The translations under genes were made by a program, and so were the position numbers. From the NCBI GenBank assembly GCA_023301465.1, contig JALZUQ010000045.1, positions 1 to 47,893 of the forward strand: a DNA stretch of 47,893 nucleotides, given 5' to 3'. Shown here piece by piece: positions 41,303-47,893 of this stretch (position 1 is its first letter; each line of letters starts with the position of its first letter). Below the pieces are notes generated by a model. The model saw only the letters and a program-made list of their open reading frames with translations. It was not told the DNA's origin and did not search any database. The DNA is from Oligoflexales bacterium (GTDB lineage: Bacteria; Bdellovibrionota_B; Oligoflexia; Oligoflexales; JALZUQ01).

Positions 41303-42131
41303 CTCAACTACATTATTTGCTAGCATCACTGAAGTTTCTATTAGGGTAGGAGACCAATACCCTCTTAAATTCAATGATGAAGTATTTATTTCAGCGAGCA
41401 GGCGTGGCATCGTAGATGTTTTCTCTCTCAGTTCAACTCAGTTTAAAATCATCGCTTTAAAACCGGGTTTTGTTTCTCTTCTAATTAGTAAAAAGGATGG
41501 AGAAAGTAGAGTGCTAGTGACTGTAGAGAAGGAAATACAAAAAAAGACAAATATACCTCGTAGCAATAAATTCAAGGTAGAAACCATTGTGGAGGTGTTT
41601 AATCAAAGCAGTTTGTCTAGTATAGGGCGTCGTCAATTACTCAGATTAAACTATAAAGACCTCAAGGCTGGAAACTATGAAAAATCGAGAGTTGGTCGTT
41701 TTAACTCACAAGTCATTGTCCAAGAAAAAAAAGAAGCGTCTATCGCATTAACTTTAGATAGCCAGCAAAGAAACGATGAGTCGGTTTTGACAAAAACTAG
41801 ACTACACCAAGGTTTTAAGAGTTTTGTACAAATAGATAAGACAAGTAGATCTAACTACTTTCTCTGTCAGATCAGGTTAAAAGAATCAGAAAAAGGTGGA
41901 AGTGATATATCAGACACTCAAAAAAACTTATTCCAAACCACCGTTGCCCTTAAGACAAATAAGTTTTACCGAGTAGGTCAAGTTGATTTGGATTCATTTG
42001 ATCAAAGTAAAATGCAGTCCAACTGGTTGGTGAAGTTCCCAATCATTGGACCACTATTTAAGCTTTCTGAAGAGTCAAAGCATCAAACTCTGACTCTTTA
42101 TTTTATAAAAATTAGCCGCCTAAAAGATTAG
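41271..42131 (+). CDS. Miniature CpaC/secretin-like protein
   Basis: A 286-residue exported protein: signal peptide to about residue 17, then a pilus N-domain like that of CpaC/RcpA (about 20-88; strands, VDVFSLSSTQFKIIALKPG, then a final VLVTVEKE). The C-terminal 90 residues recall the end of the secretin beta-domain: VKFPIIGPLFKLSEE followed by a TLYFIKISRL strand, like the P-I-x-G-x-L-F segment of secretins. True CpaC proteins are 400-550 residues, so the central secretin part is much shortened. Whether it can form a pore is doubtful; it may be an accessory or degenerate secretin. Last gene of the four-gene string. Confidence 0.68.
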   Translation: MRTILFFIAISSTTLFASITEVSIRVGDQYPLKFNDEVFISASRRGIVDVFSLSSTQFKIIALKPGFVSLLISKKDGESRVLVTVEKEIQKKTNIPRSNKFKVETIVEVFNQSSLSSIGRRQLLRLNYKDLKAGNYEKSRVGRFNSQVIVQEKKEASIALTLDSQQRNDESVLTKTRLHQGFKSFVQIDKTSRSNYFLCQIRLKESEKGGSDISDTQKNLFQTTVALKTNKFYRVGQVDLDSFDQSKMQSNWLVKFPIIGPLFKLSEESKHQTLTLYFIKISRLKD

Positions 42132-42146
42132 GTGTTTTGGTTATGG

Positions 42147-43316
42147 CTAAGCTTTGTCTATTGCTTGACTTAAGTCATCAACTAAGTCGTCACCGTCTTC
42201 TACACCCACTGAAAACCTAAGTAAAGAATAGTCAATGCCCAGAAGTTTACGGTGATCCTCTGGAACGGAAGCGTGTGTCATTTGTTCCGGGTGGTTTACA
42301 AGAGACTCAACTCCACCAAGACTCTCAGCCAGTTTGAATACCTTGAGGTGACTTAGGAAATTTGAAAGCTCGTCAAATGTCATGTCTAATTTCACCGAGA
42401 TCATCCCAGAAAAACCTGACGTTTGACTCATGTATGCTTTGTGTCCTGGGTGATCTGGGTCGCCTGGGAAATAAAGCTGCTTTGTTTTTTTGTGATTCTT
42501 TAAGAACTTATAAACTTTGAGAACATTAACGTGGTGTCTTTCCATTCGCAAATGCAGAGTACGAATACTGCGATGTAGTAAAAAACACTCAAAAGGAGAT
42601 GGAACTGATCCAGCTGCAAACTGAACAAATTTGAGCTTTTCATGGAGATCATCACGATCCATCATGAGTGCTCCACCAATCACATCTGAGTGCCCAGAAA
42701 TGTATTTAGTCGTACTATGAGCAGAGATATCCGCACCAAGCTCTAATGGTTTTTGATAAATCGGAGAGCAAAAAGTATTATCTACAACAACAATAATGTC
42801 TGAGCTATGAGCTTTTGATACGGTTGATATTTTTTTGATGTCTGCGACTTTGAGCAGTGGGTTGGTTGGAGTTTCGATCCAAATTAGTTTTGTTTTATCG
42901 TTAAGCTTTGTTTTCACATTTTCAATGTCATTCATATCAACAAAGTGAAATGTGATTCCATATTTTGCAAAGAGCTTTCTAAAAAGCCTTCCAGTACCAC
43001 CGTAAACATCATCACTAACAATGACTTCACTTTGAGGTTCTAGGGTTTGGATAACAGCCTGAATCGCTGCAAGGCCTGATGAGTAAGAGATTCCAAATTT
43101 TGCTTTTTCAATACCCGCGAGTGCTTTTTCGTATGCATCTCTTGTTGGGTTCGTTCCTCTTGAATAATCAAAGCCAGAGTGTTTACCGGGAGATTTTTGT
43201 TCATAGGTAGAGGTTTGAAAAATAGGTGGAATAACGGCACCTGTTACAGGTTCGCTCACTAAGCCAGCGTGAACAGCACGCGTGGCATCTTTCATAGAAG
43301 AATAATCTACAGACAT
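42147..43316 (-). CDS. Cystathionine gamma-lyase/synthase-type PLP enzyme
   Basis: A 389-residue fold-type I PLP enzyme of the trans-sulfuration family. PLP contacts include YSSGLAAIQ, Tyr105 (DDVYGGTGR), Asp179 (VVVDNTF) and the Schiff-base Lys204 in HSTTKYISGHSD. The VPSPFECFLLHRSIRTLHLRM region (21 residues, here in part) is closest to cystathionine gamma-lyases, though cystathionine gamma-synthase activity cannot be excluded. It makes cysteine from cystathionine, or the reverse-direction methionine precursor. AAGGAAA precedes the ATG. It follows the glutaredoxin gene by 40 nt on the same strand, linking sulfur amino-acid and thiol metabolism. Confidence 0.92.
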   Translation of the reverse strand: MSVDYSSMKDATRAVHAGLVSEPVTGAVIPPIFQTSTYEQKSPGKHSGFDYSRGTNPTRDAYEKALAGIEKAKFGISYSSGLAAIQAVIQTLEPQSEVIVSDDVYGGTGRLFRKLFAKYGITFHFVDMNDIENVKTKLNDKTKLIWIETPTNPLLKVADIKKISTVSKAHSSDIIVVVDNTFCSPIYQKPLELGADISAHSTTKYISGHSDVIGGALMMDRDDLHEKLKFVQFAAGSVPSPFECFLLHRSIRTLHLRMERHHVNVLKVYKFLKNHKKTKQLYFPGDPDHPGHKAYMSQTSGFSGMISVKLDMTFDELSNFLSHLKVFKLAESLGGVESLVNHPEQMTHASVPEDHRKLLGIDYSLLRFSVGVEDGDDLVDDLSQAIDKA

Positions 43317-43356
43317 TGATTTTCCTTTGAGTTTTTTTGAGGTCTAAACTTATTTA

Positions 43357-43677
43357 TTATTTAACGTGCTTTTCTAGAATAGGAGACAATTCACCTTTTT
43401 TTTCTAAAGCTAGAATAATATCTCGCCCACCAATGAATTTTCCATCCACATATAATTGCGGGATAAAAGGCCAACTGGCAAATTCTTTGATACCTTCACG
43501 AACATCCCAATCTTCTAAAACATTAAAGCTATCAAACTTAACATTGTGTTTATTCAAGGTTAAAATAACTTCGTGAGAGAAGCCGCATGCTGGTGCACTA
43601 GGGGTTCCTTTCATGTATAAAAAAACTGGTGTTCCAGTAACCTGTCCTTGGATTTTTTCTTTGATCGTTGATTCCAT
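43357..43677 (-). CDS. grxD: Monothiol glutaredoxin (GrxD type)
   Basis: A 106-residue CGFS glutaredoxin: KGTPSAPACGFSHEV gives the active Cys31, followed by WPFIPQLYVDGKFIGGRDI with the cis-Pro and glutathione-binding GG. Such proteins bind a bridging [2Fe-2S] cluster with glutathione and deliver it to target proteins. E. coli GrxD is 115 residues. AAGGGC is upstream of the ATG. Co-directional with the cystathionine lyase-type gene. Confidence 0.94.
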   Translation of the reverse strand: MESTIKEKIQGQVTGTPVFLYMKGTPSAPACGFSHEVILTLNKHNVKFDSFNVLEDWDVREGIKEFASWPFIPQLYVDGKFIGGRDIILALEKKGELSPILEKHVK

Positions 43678-43805
43678 GTATATGCCCTTATAACTCTTGG
43701 TTCTTTCATAAACTATTTGCTTGTTAAGCTTGTTTCAAGTAAAAAAGTAAATCTATTGTTCTGTAGGGCATTAGAATTAAATCAGCAATTTTAGGCATTT
43801 ACACA

Positions 43806-44549
43806 ATGACAACTTCCAAACGTATTGAAGAATTCAGTTTTTCTCCCGGTAAACTGTTGTCGCAGGGTAAATATGAGATTGTTACCAAGATTGGTGAGGG
43901 CTGGGAAAGCGAAGTCTATATGATTCGTGAACGCCAAACAGGGATTGAACGAGCTGCAAAATTCTTCTTTCCACACCGAAATAAAAACCAAAAAAACTCA
44001 ACCGTCTTTGCCAAGAAACTCCATAAACTTCGTGAGTGTGATGTTCTTGTAAAGTATCTGAGTCAGGGCGATCTTCAATTCAAAAAAACTCCCATTACTT
44101 TTATGATCTCTGATCTCGTAGAAGGAGTGTCATTTAATGAGTTTATTCGTACTCAAGTCGGAAAACGCTTACAAACTTTTGAAGCACTTCATTTATTACT
44201 TTCGTTAGCAAAAGCTGTTGCTCAAATTCATGAAGTAAAAGAATACCATGGTGATTTACACGGTGATAATATCCTCATCCAAAGAAAAGGGCTCTCATTT
44301 TCAATAAGGATCTTAGATCCCTTTCATTGGAAGTGCTCTTTATCAGAAATGGTTGCAGAAGATGTGTTCAACCTTATTAAGCTTTTTTATGAAAGTATCG
44401 GTGGGGCTCGTTTCTATTCAAAGCAACAACCAGAAGTAAAGTATATTTGCTGCGGCTTGAAACGAACTCTCATTAGAGAGCGTTTCAGAACCGCTAGTCA
44501 CATTGTTAAACACCTCGAAAGCATAAACTGGAATAGTCTAAGACTATAG
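43806..44549 (+). CDS. Protein kinase-like protein with DPF motif
   Basis: A 247-residue Hanks-like kinase. The Gly loop is IGEGWESEVY (29-38), Lys52 is in AAKFF, the catalytic loop is HGDLHGDN (His148, Asp150, Asn155), and the metal-binding DFG is replaced by DPF (171-173). The activation segment is very short and lacks an APE motif, and the C-lobe is reduced. Catalytic residues are conserved, so activity is plausible, perhaps toward a specific partner. It lies 75 nt upstream of a PP2C phosphatase gene that overlaps a DnaQ-like exonuclease gene. Confidence 0.85.
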   Translation: MTTSKRIEEFSFSPGKLLSQGKYEIVTKIGEGWESEVYMIRERQTGIERAAKFFFPHRNKNQKNSTVFAKKLHKLRECDVLVKYLSQGDLQFKKTPITFMISDLVEGVSFNEFIRTQVGKRLQTFEALHLLLSLAKAVAQIHEVKEYHGDLHGDNILIQRKGLSFSIRILDPFHWKCSLSEMVAEDVFNLIKLFYESIGGARFYSKQQPEVKYICCGLKRTLIRERFRTASHIVKHLESINWNSLRL

Positions 44550-44624
44550 GAATACTATCTTTTCGCTTTATTTTTCTTAATTCGACAATCTTTAGTTCTC
44601 ATATGAGTGCTATTATAAAGATAT

Positions 44625-45470
44625 ATGAATGGATCAGAAGCAAAAAAATCTAGTCGTACTTTAGAGTGTGAGACCTTTTTACATAAGGTGTGCTCTCGTC
44701 AAGATGGTGGGCAATTCTATCTTGATGGTAGTTTTTATGAACTATCAGCGTGCTGTCACAAGAATCACGATTTTGAAAAACCAAACCAAGATGCTGGAAT
44801 CATTATCCCTTTAAGTAAAACGGAATGTCTTTTAGTTATTGCCGATGGAATGGGTGGTCACCGCTGTGGTGATCGAGCATCAAAAATTGCATGTGACATA
44901 CTTAGAGATGAAGTTAGATCAGGAAACAATATCATTGATTCCATTTTATACTCTATTGAGCAAATCCACGAAGAAATAAAAGAACTCGCCGTTGGTGCTG
45001 GTTCAACTATTTGTGTTGCTTACGTTGAAGGAAATACCGTGAGGACTTTCCATGTGGGGGATTCTTCTATTGTGGTCTTTAATAGGTTAGGCCGAATAAA
45101 ATACCAGACCCTTAACCATTCCCCAGTCTCTTATGCAGTTGCTTCTGGTCTGCTGAGTGAAAAGCAAGCAAACACCCACCCTGAGAAGCATTTGCTATCA
45201 AATGCACTTGGAATTGATGATGTTTATATCTCTGTTGGACTTCCCGTAGAATTCAATGAGCATGATGTGCTAGTGTTGATGACCGATGGTGTGACAGATC
45301 ATCACGCAATGGATGATATCTTTCAGATCATAAAGGGAAAAAACTTGAAGCAAGCAATGTCTGATCTTGTAGACAATACAACCAATAAAATATTCAGCCC
45401 TCAGTCTGCTTCTTTTGGTCATAATGATGACTCTACCGCCATTCTTTTTAGGTTGGTTAAAAATAATTGA
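44625..45470 (+). CDS. PP2C-family Ser/Thr phosphatase
   Basis: A 281-residue metal-dependent phosphatase. The canonical motifs are NQDAG (Asp56), IADGMGGH (Asp74 and following Gly), GSTICVAYV, HVGDSSI, MTDGVTDH (Asp221) and GHNDDSTAI (Asp268/269). All metal ligands are present. The first 35 residues are a non-conserved extension. It is the natural opponent of the kinase encoded just upstream. Its stop overlaps the TTG start of the next gene (TTGA), so the exonuclease is co-translated. Confidence 0.93.
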   Translation: MNGSEAKKSSRTLECETFLHKVCSRQDGGQFYLDGSFYELSACCHKNHDFEKPNQDAGIIIPLSKTECLLVIADGMGGHRCGDRASKIACDILRDEVRSGNNIIDSILYSIEQIHEEIKELAVGAGSTICVAYVEGNTVRTFHVGDSSIVVFNRLGRIKYQTLNHSPVSYAVASGLLSEKQANTHPEKHLLSNALGIDDVYISVGLPVEFNEHDVLVLMTDGVTDHHAMDDIFQIIKGKNLKQAMSDLVDNTTNKIFSPQSASFGHNDDSTAILFRLVKNN

Positions 45471-47035
45471 AAACTCATTCATTGAATCGTTATCTTGAAA
45501 ATTTTTCCTTTGGTTGCGATAGTGACAATCAGTGGTTGGATAAACCGATTACAGATATTCCTTTTGTCTTATTCGATCTAGAGTCCACAGGAGGAAACCC
45601 TTCTCATAGTGGCATCACAGAAATATGTGCGTTTATTGTTAAAAATGGTGAAGTTCAAGGCAGGTTTTATTCATTAGTGAACCCACAAAGGCGTATCCCT
45701 AAAATCGTTAGAAAGATTACTGGAATTACGGATGTCATGGTAAAAGATGCACCATTCATTGCAGATGTGATGCCTGATTTTCTTGACTTTGTAAAAGACT
45801 ACCCAGTTGTTAGTCATAATTGTCAGGGCGATTTAAAATTCCTTCGGTATTTTGCACGTGAAGTAGCAGGGAAAGATTTTAAGAATTTTTTTGCTTGTAC
45901 ACATTTACTGGGTTGTAAATACTTTCCCGACTCTCCTCATAAAACTCTAGGTGGCTTAGCAGAGTATACAGGTGCAAGTGTTGATACAGCACACCGGGCT
46001 GAAGCAGATGCTCTACTAACAAAAGGCCTGTTTGATAAAATATTATTAAAAATTGCAGAAACCAAAATTCGGACCTTTAGAGAGTTGATTTCGGATCAAT
46101 GTGATATTGAATCACTTGTTCGTATGGGAAGTAAAGTTTCTATTGCAGATCCAAAACCTGCGACATTTGGTTATATCATGCTTTTTGACAGGCATCGTCA
46201 ACGAATCGCTTGTTTGTATAGTATGCAATTTAAAAAAGAAGTTAATCGTTTAACCAACCTGAAGTACGTCCAAAAACAACAACTAAAATACTTGTGTGTT
46301 GCAGACAGTCTAGTCATCAAAACATTTCTTAATGAGTTCGATTTTATTTTGCAGCTCCAAAAACTTGAGAATGTTCCTTTAGTAAGTATTTTTCCTCAGT
46401 CAAAATTCAATCTTCTAACGACTCGGTCGAATAAAAATGGAATCGAGTTTACAAAAAATAGACACATCAAATTTAAAAACCCAGGAGTTCTTTGTCCTAA
46501 ATCAAATTTAGATGCATTGTTGAGTGCTTTACCTGAAATTAAAAATGATAGGATGAAGCGCTTCGCTTGGCTTTTTAGTTTTCTATATGAAAGCCCAACA
46601 GCTTTGGATCGTATGCGTTTATTTATCTGGTCAAGAGTACCAGCTTTTGAACTAGAGCTTACAAAAGCAATGTCGGCCTTAAGGTGGACTCTTCCAATGC
46701 CATTAAATGGCCACTTGTTCTTTCGTAGTAAAAAAAGACTAAGAATCTTCCGAATTGACGCAGGTGTAATTGTGGAGTTATCTAGTGATATTATTGATAT
46801 TCAAAATAATGATTTGGCAAAAACACAAAAATCAATCTCTGCTTTTGTACATAAGTTAAAACCCAAACAACCTGTTACTCCTTCAAATAAAAACCAAGAA
46901 TCTTTTAAGGCCTTGATACATTTCCTCTTTTTGCCACGTATTCGCAAGATGTCTGAATTTCTTCCAGATAGCTATCTGAATAATAAAGCTTTTTTATCGA
47001 ATTTTTTGAAAAATCTAATTGACCAAATAAAGTGA
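45467..47035 (+). CDS. DnaQ-like exonuclease with degenerate GIY-YIG region
   Basis: A 522-residue protein. Residues 30-200 are a DEDDh 3'-5' exonuclease: FDLESTG (Asp37, Glu39), SHNCQGDLKFL (Asp122) and HRAEADALLT (His176, Asp181). Residues about 230-310 follow the layout of the UvrC/Cho GIY-YIG nuclease (PATFGYIMLFDRHRQ, then a helix rich in Lys/Arg and a FLNEFDFILQ helix in the place of the LEALLLE segment) but lack the YVGK and catalytic Arg/Glu pattern, so it is probably dead. The last 200 residues are basic with no recognised domain. DnaQ-UvrC fusions are known in actinobacteria and others. The gene overlaps PP2C by 4 nt, so phospho-control is conceivable. Confidence 0.85.
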   Translation: MKTHSLNRYLENFSFGCDSDNQWLDKPITDIPFVLFDLESTGGNPSHSGITEICAFIVKNGEVQGRFYSLVNPQRRIPKIVRKITGITDVMVKDAPFIADVMPDFLDFVKDYPVVSHNCQGDLKFLRYFAREVAGKDFKNFFACTHLLGCKYFPDSPHKTLGGLAEYTGASVDTAHRAEADALLTKGLFDKILLKIAETKIRTFRELISDQCDIESLVRMGSKVSIADPKPATFGYIMLFDRHRQRIACLYSMQFKKEVNRLTNLKYVQKQQLKYLCVADSLVIKTFLNEFDFILQLQKLENVPLVSIFPQSKFNLLTTRSNKNGIEFTKNRHIKFKNPGVLCPKSNLDALLSALPEIKNDRMKRFAWLFSFLYESPTALDRMRLFIWSRVPAFELELTKAMSALRWTLPMPLNGHLFFRSKKRLRIFRIDAGVIVELSSDIIDIQNNDLAKTQKSISAFVHKLKPKQPVTPSNKNQESFKALIHFLFLPRIRKMSEFLPDSYLNNKAFLSNFLKNLIDQIK

Positions 47036-47083
47036 CCTTGCGACTCTTGGTTTAGGTATTCAACTAAATCCTGGGGGGGAATT

Positions 47084-47848
47084 ATGAGAAAAAGTTTCAT
47101 TGGTTTAACTTTTGTATGTGCTGCTATGCTTTTTTCAAGCCAGTCTGTCATGGGCTTTTCTGCTGATGATGAGGTTCAATTCTTCTTAGAAGAAGTCGAA
47201 ACACCTGAATCGGTTCAGAAAAAAATTGATAACTATAATGCATTCTTAACTCAATCAACTGCATTTGTGTCACAAAATGACGATGAAGAATACGATGAAG
47301 GATTAGATGAAGGTGATCAAGCAAAGCCTGAAATGTCTGATGATGAGTTTGAAGAATTACTTGGAAAAATTGTTAATGTTGCAAAAAAAGCTTGGGAGAT
47401 GATTGCTGCGAACAAGCCGGTATTAAATCAAAAGTTTGATTATGCTAATGCATTACCTTCGTTAGTAGATAATGCATATGAGCTACAAGGTTTTTCAGCT
47501 TTAAAAAATAGAAGCTACCGTCTCTATGCTAAAAACTTTTTTGGTGCGACTGTATACGATATTACTTATACTGCAGTTCATCGATTTGGTGGTAGCTATG
47601 AATCAAAAGGCAAATTCTTGTCCACGGTTTCTGTTATTCCAAGTGATATCTCTGTTCTTTGGGGTTACACAGTAAATATTGATGTAGAACAAGTTTCATT
47701 AGCAAACATGGGTTCAAAGTCTGAGCCAGTTGCATCTATCGGGTTACAGGTTACTTCTCATATTAAAACGATTGTGAAAGAAAGCTTTCATAGACAAGTT
47801 TTCGAATTTCAGGGAAATAATGAAGTTGCTGAAGCTGTGAAATTATAG
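47084..47848 (+). CDS. Secreted protein of unknown function
   Basis: A 254-residue protein with a Sec signal peptide (MRKSFIGLTFVCAAML..., cleavage after about VMG), a highly acidic segment (about residues 65-90) and a beta-rich C-terminal domain from about 140. No family recognised. A strong GGGGGGA ribosome site is 4-5 nt before the ATG. A perfect hairpin follows at the window edge. Confidence 0.78.
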   Translation: MRKSFIGLTFVCAAMLFSSQSVMGFSADDEVQFFLEEVETPESVQKKIDNYNAFLTQSTAFVSQNDDEEYDEGLDEGDQAKPEMSDDEFEELLGKIVNVAKKAWEMIAANKPVLNQKFDYANALPSLVDNAYELQGFSALKNRSYRLYAKNFFGATVYDITYTAVHRFGGSYESKGKFLSTVSVIPSDISVLWGYTVNIDVEQVSLANMGSKSEPVASIGLQVTSHIKTIVKESFHRQVFEFQGNNEVAEAVKL

Positions 47849-47875
47849 TTTAAGTAAATATTCAATGATAAAAAA

Positions 47876-47893
47876 AGCCCCTTTAAAGGGGCT
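47876..47893 (+). terminator. Terminator hairpin, cut by the window end
   Basis: AGCCCCTTTAAAGGGGCT is a perfect 18-bp palindrome 28 nt after the secreted-protein stop, preceded by an A run. The trailing T run would lie outside the window. Confidence 0.8.

Noticed and set aside
43337-43576. Plus-strand frame opposite the glutaredoxin gene
   Set aside because: It is the antisense shadow of a clear CGFS glutaredoxin.

Overview
This window looks like a chromosomal segment of a low-GC Gram-negative bacterium. The evidence is phosphoheptose isomerase, several Sec signal peptides and lipoboxes, candidate outer-membrane barrels, the lipid II flippase MurJ, anhydro-MurNAc kinase and type IV pilin-like proteins. 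The mix points to a proteobacterium-like or Bdellovibrionota/Oligoflexia-like lineage with a complex signalling style: Hanks kinases, a PP2C phosphatase, a CHASE2 cyclase with PilZ, a fused isobutyryl-CoA mutase IcmF, a glycine-rich RRM protein and EpmC. A DddP-like protein hints at a marine habitat. The lineage is an inference; there is no rRNA here. TTG and GTG starts are common, genes are packed tightly, and convergent pairs often overlap. No insertion sequence, prophage, integrase or CRISPR array was seen.

Layout. 1-3.1 kb: the 3' end of a large secreted protein with an 18-bp (GTSTGV) repeat array, a class I glutamine amidotransferase, then gmhA-manA (sugar phosphates for surface polysaccharide). 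3.2-7.1 kb: a type IV pilin-like protein with four novel-looking 4-Cys repeats, an Alg5-like glycosyltransferase and a DddP-like M24 protein (candidate DMSP lyase). 7.1-12.1 kb: a 0.5-kb stretch with a possible gene remnant, ribA, a lipoprotein, an aspartokinase without ACT domains, a secreted protein, a candidate outer-membrane barrel and a small RRM protein. 12.3-15.5 kb: a membrane-embedded AAA+/ORC-like ATPase translationally overlapping an MscS channel gene. 15.5-19.3 kb: anmK with a HAD phosphatase (probable peptidoglycan recycling), a minor-pilin-like protein, a MazG-like pyrophosphohydrolase and uridine kinase.

19.5-22.5 kb: a polytopic membrane protein followed by a Clp/HSP100-type AAA+ protein that carries a signal peptide, a dead first ATPase domain, an inserted CUB-like domain and an apparently active second ATPase domain. 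This and the ATPase-MscS pair are the strongest candidates for undescribed systems. 22.5-31.8 kb: lipoprotein, metal-dependent hydrolase and alpha/beta hydrolase, a YbjN-like protein, a Hanks kinase, a GT39 membrane glycosyltransferase, epmC, an outer-membrane protein and murJ. 31.8-36.3 kb: icmF overlapping murJ, a response regulator, tRNA-Asn and a HIT protein. 36.4-42.1 kb: a CHASE2-cyclase-PilZ protein, a beta-helix-like lipoprotein, and an operon of three small proteins plus a miniature CpaC/secretin-like protein. 42.1-47.9 kb: a cystathionine gamma-lyase-type enzyme with monothiol glutaredoxin, then a kinase - PP2C - DnaQ exonuclease gene string and a secreted protein.

Taken together the window holds envelope construction and recycling (gmhA, manA, glycosyltransferases, murJ, anmK), pilus or secretin parts, phosphorylation and nucleotide signalling, and scattered core metabolism. 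Several multi-domain proteins combine domains in unusual ways. All functional statements come from motif reading without database searches.
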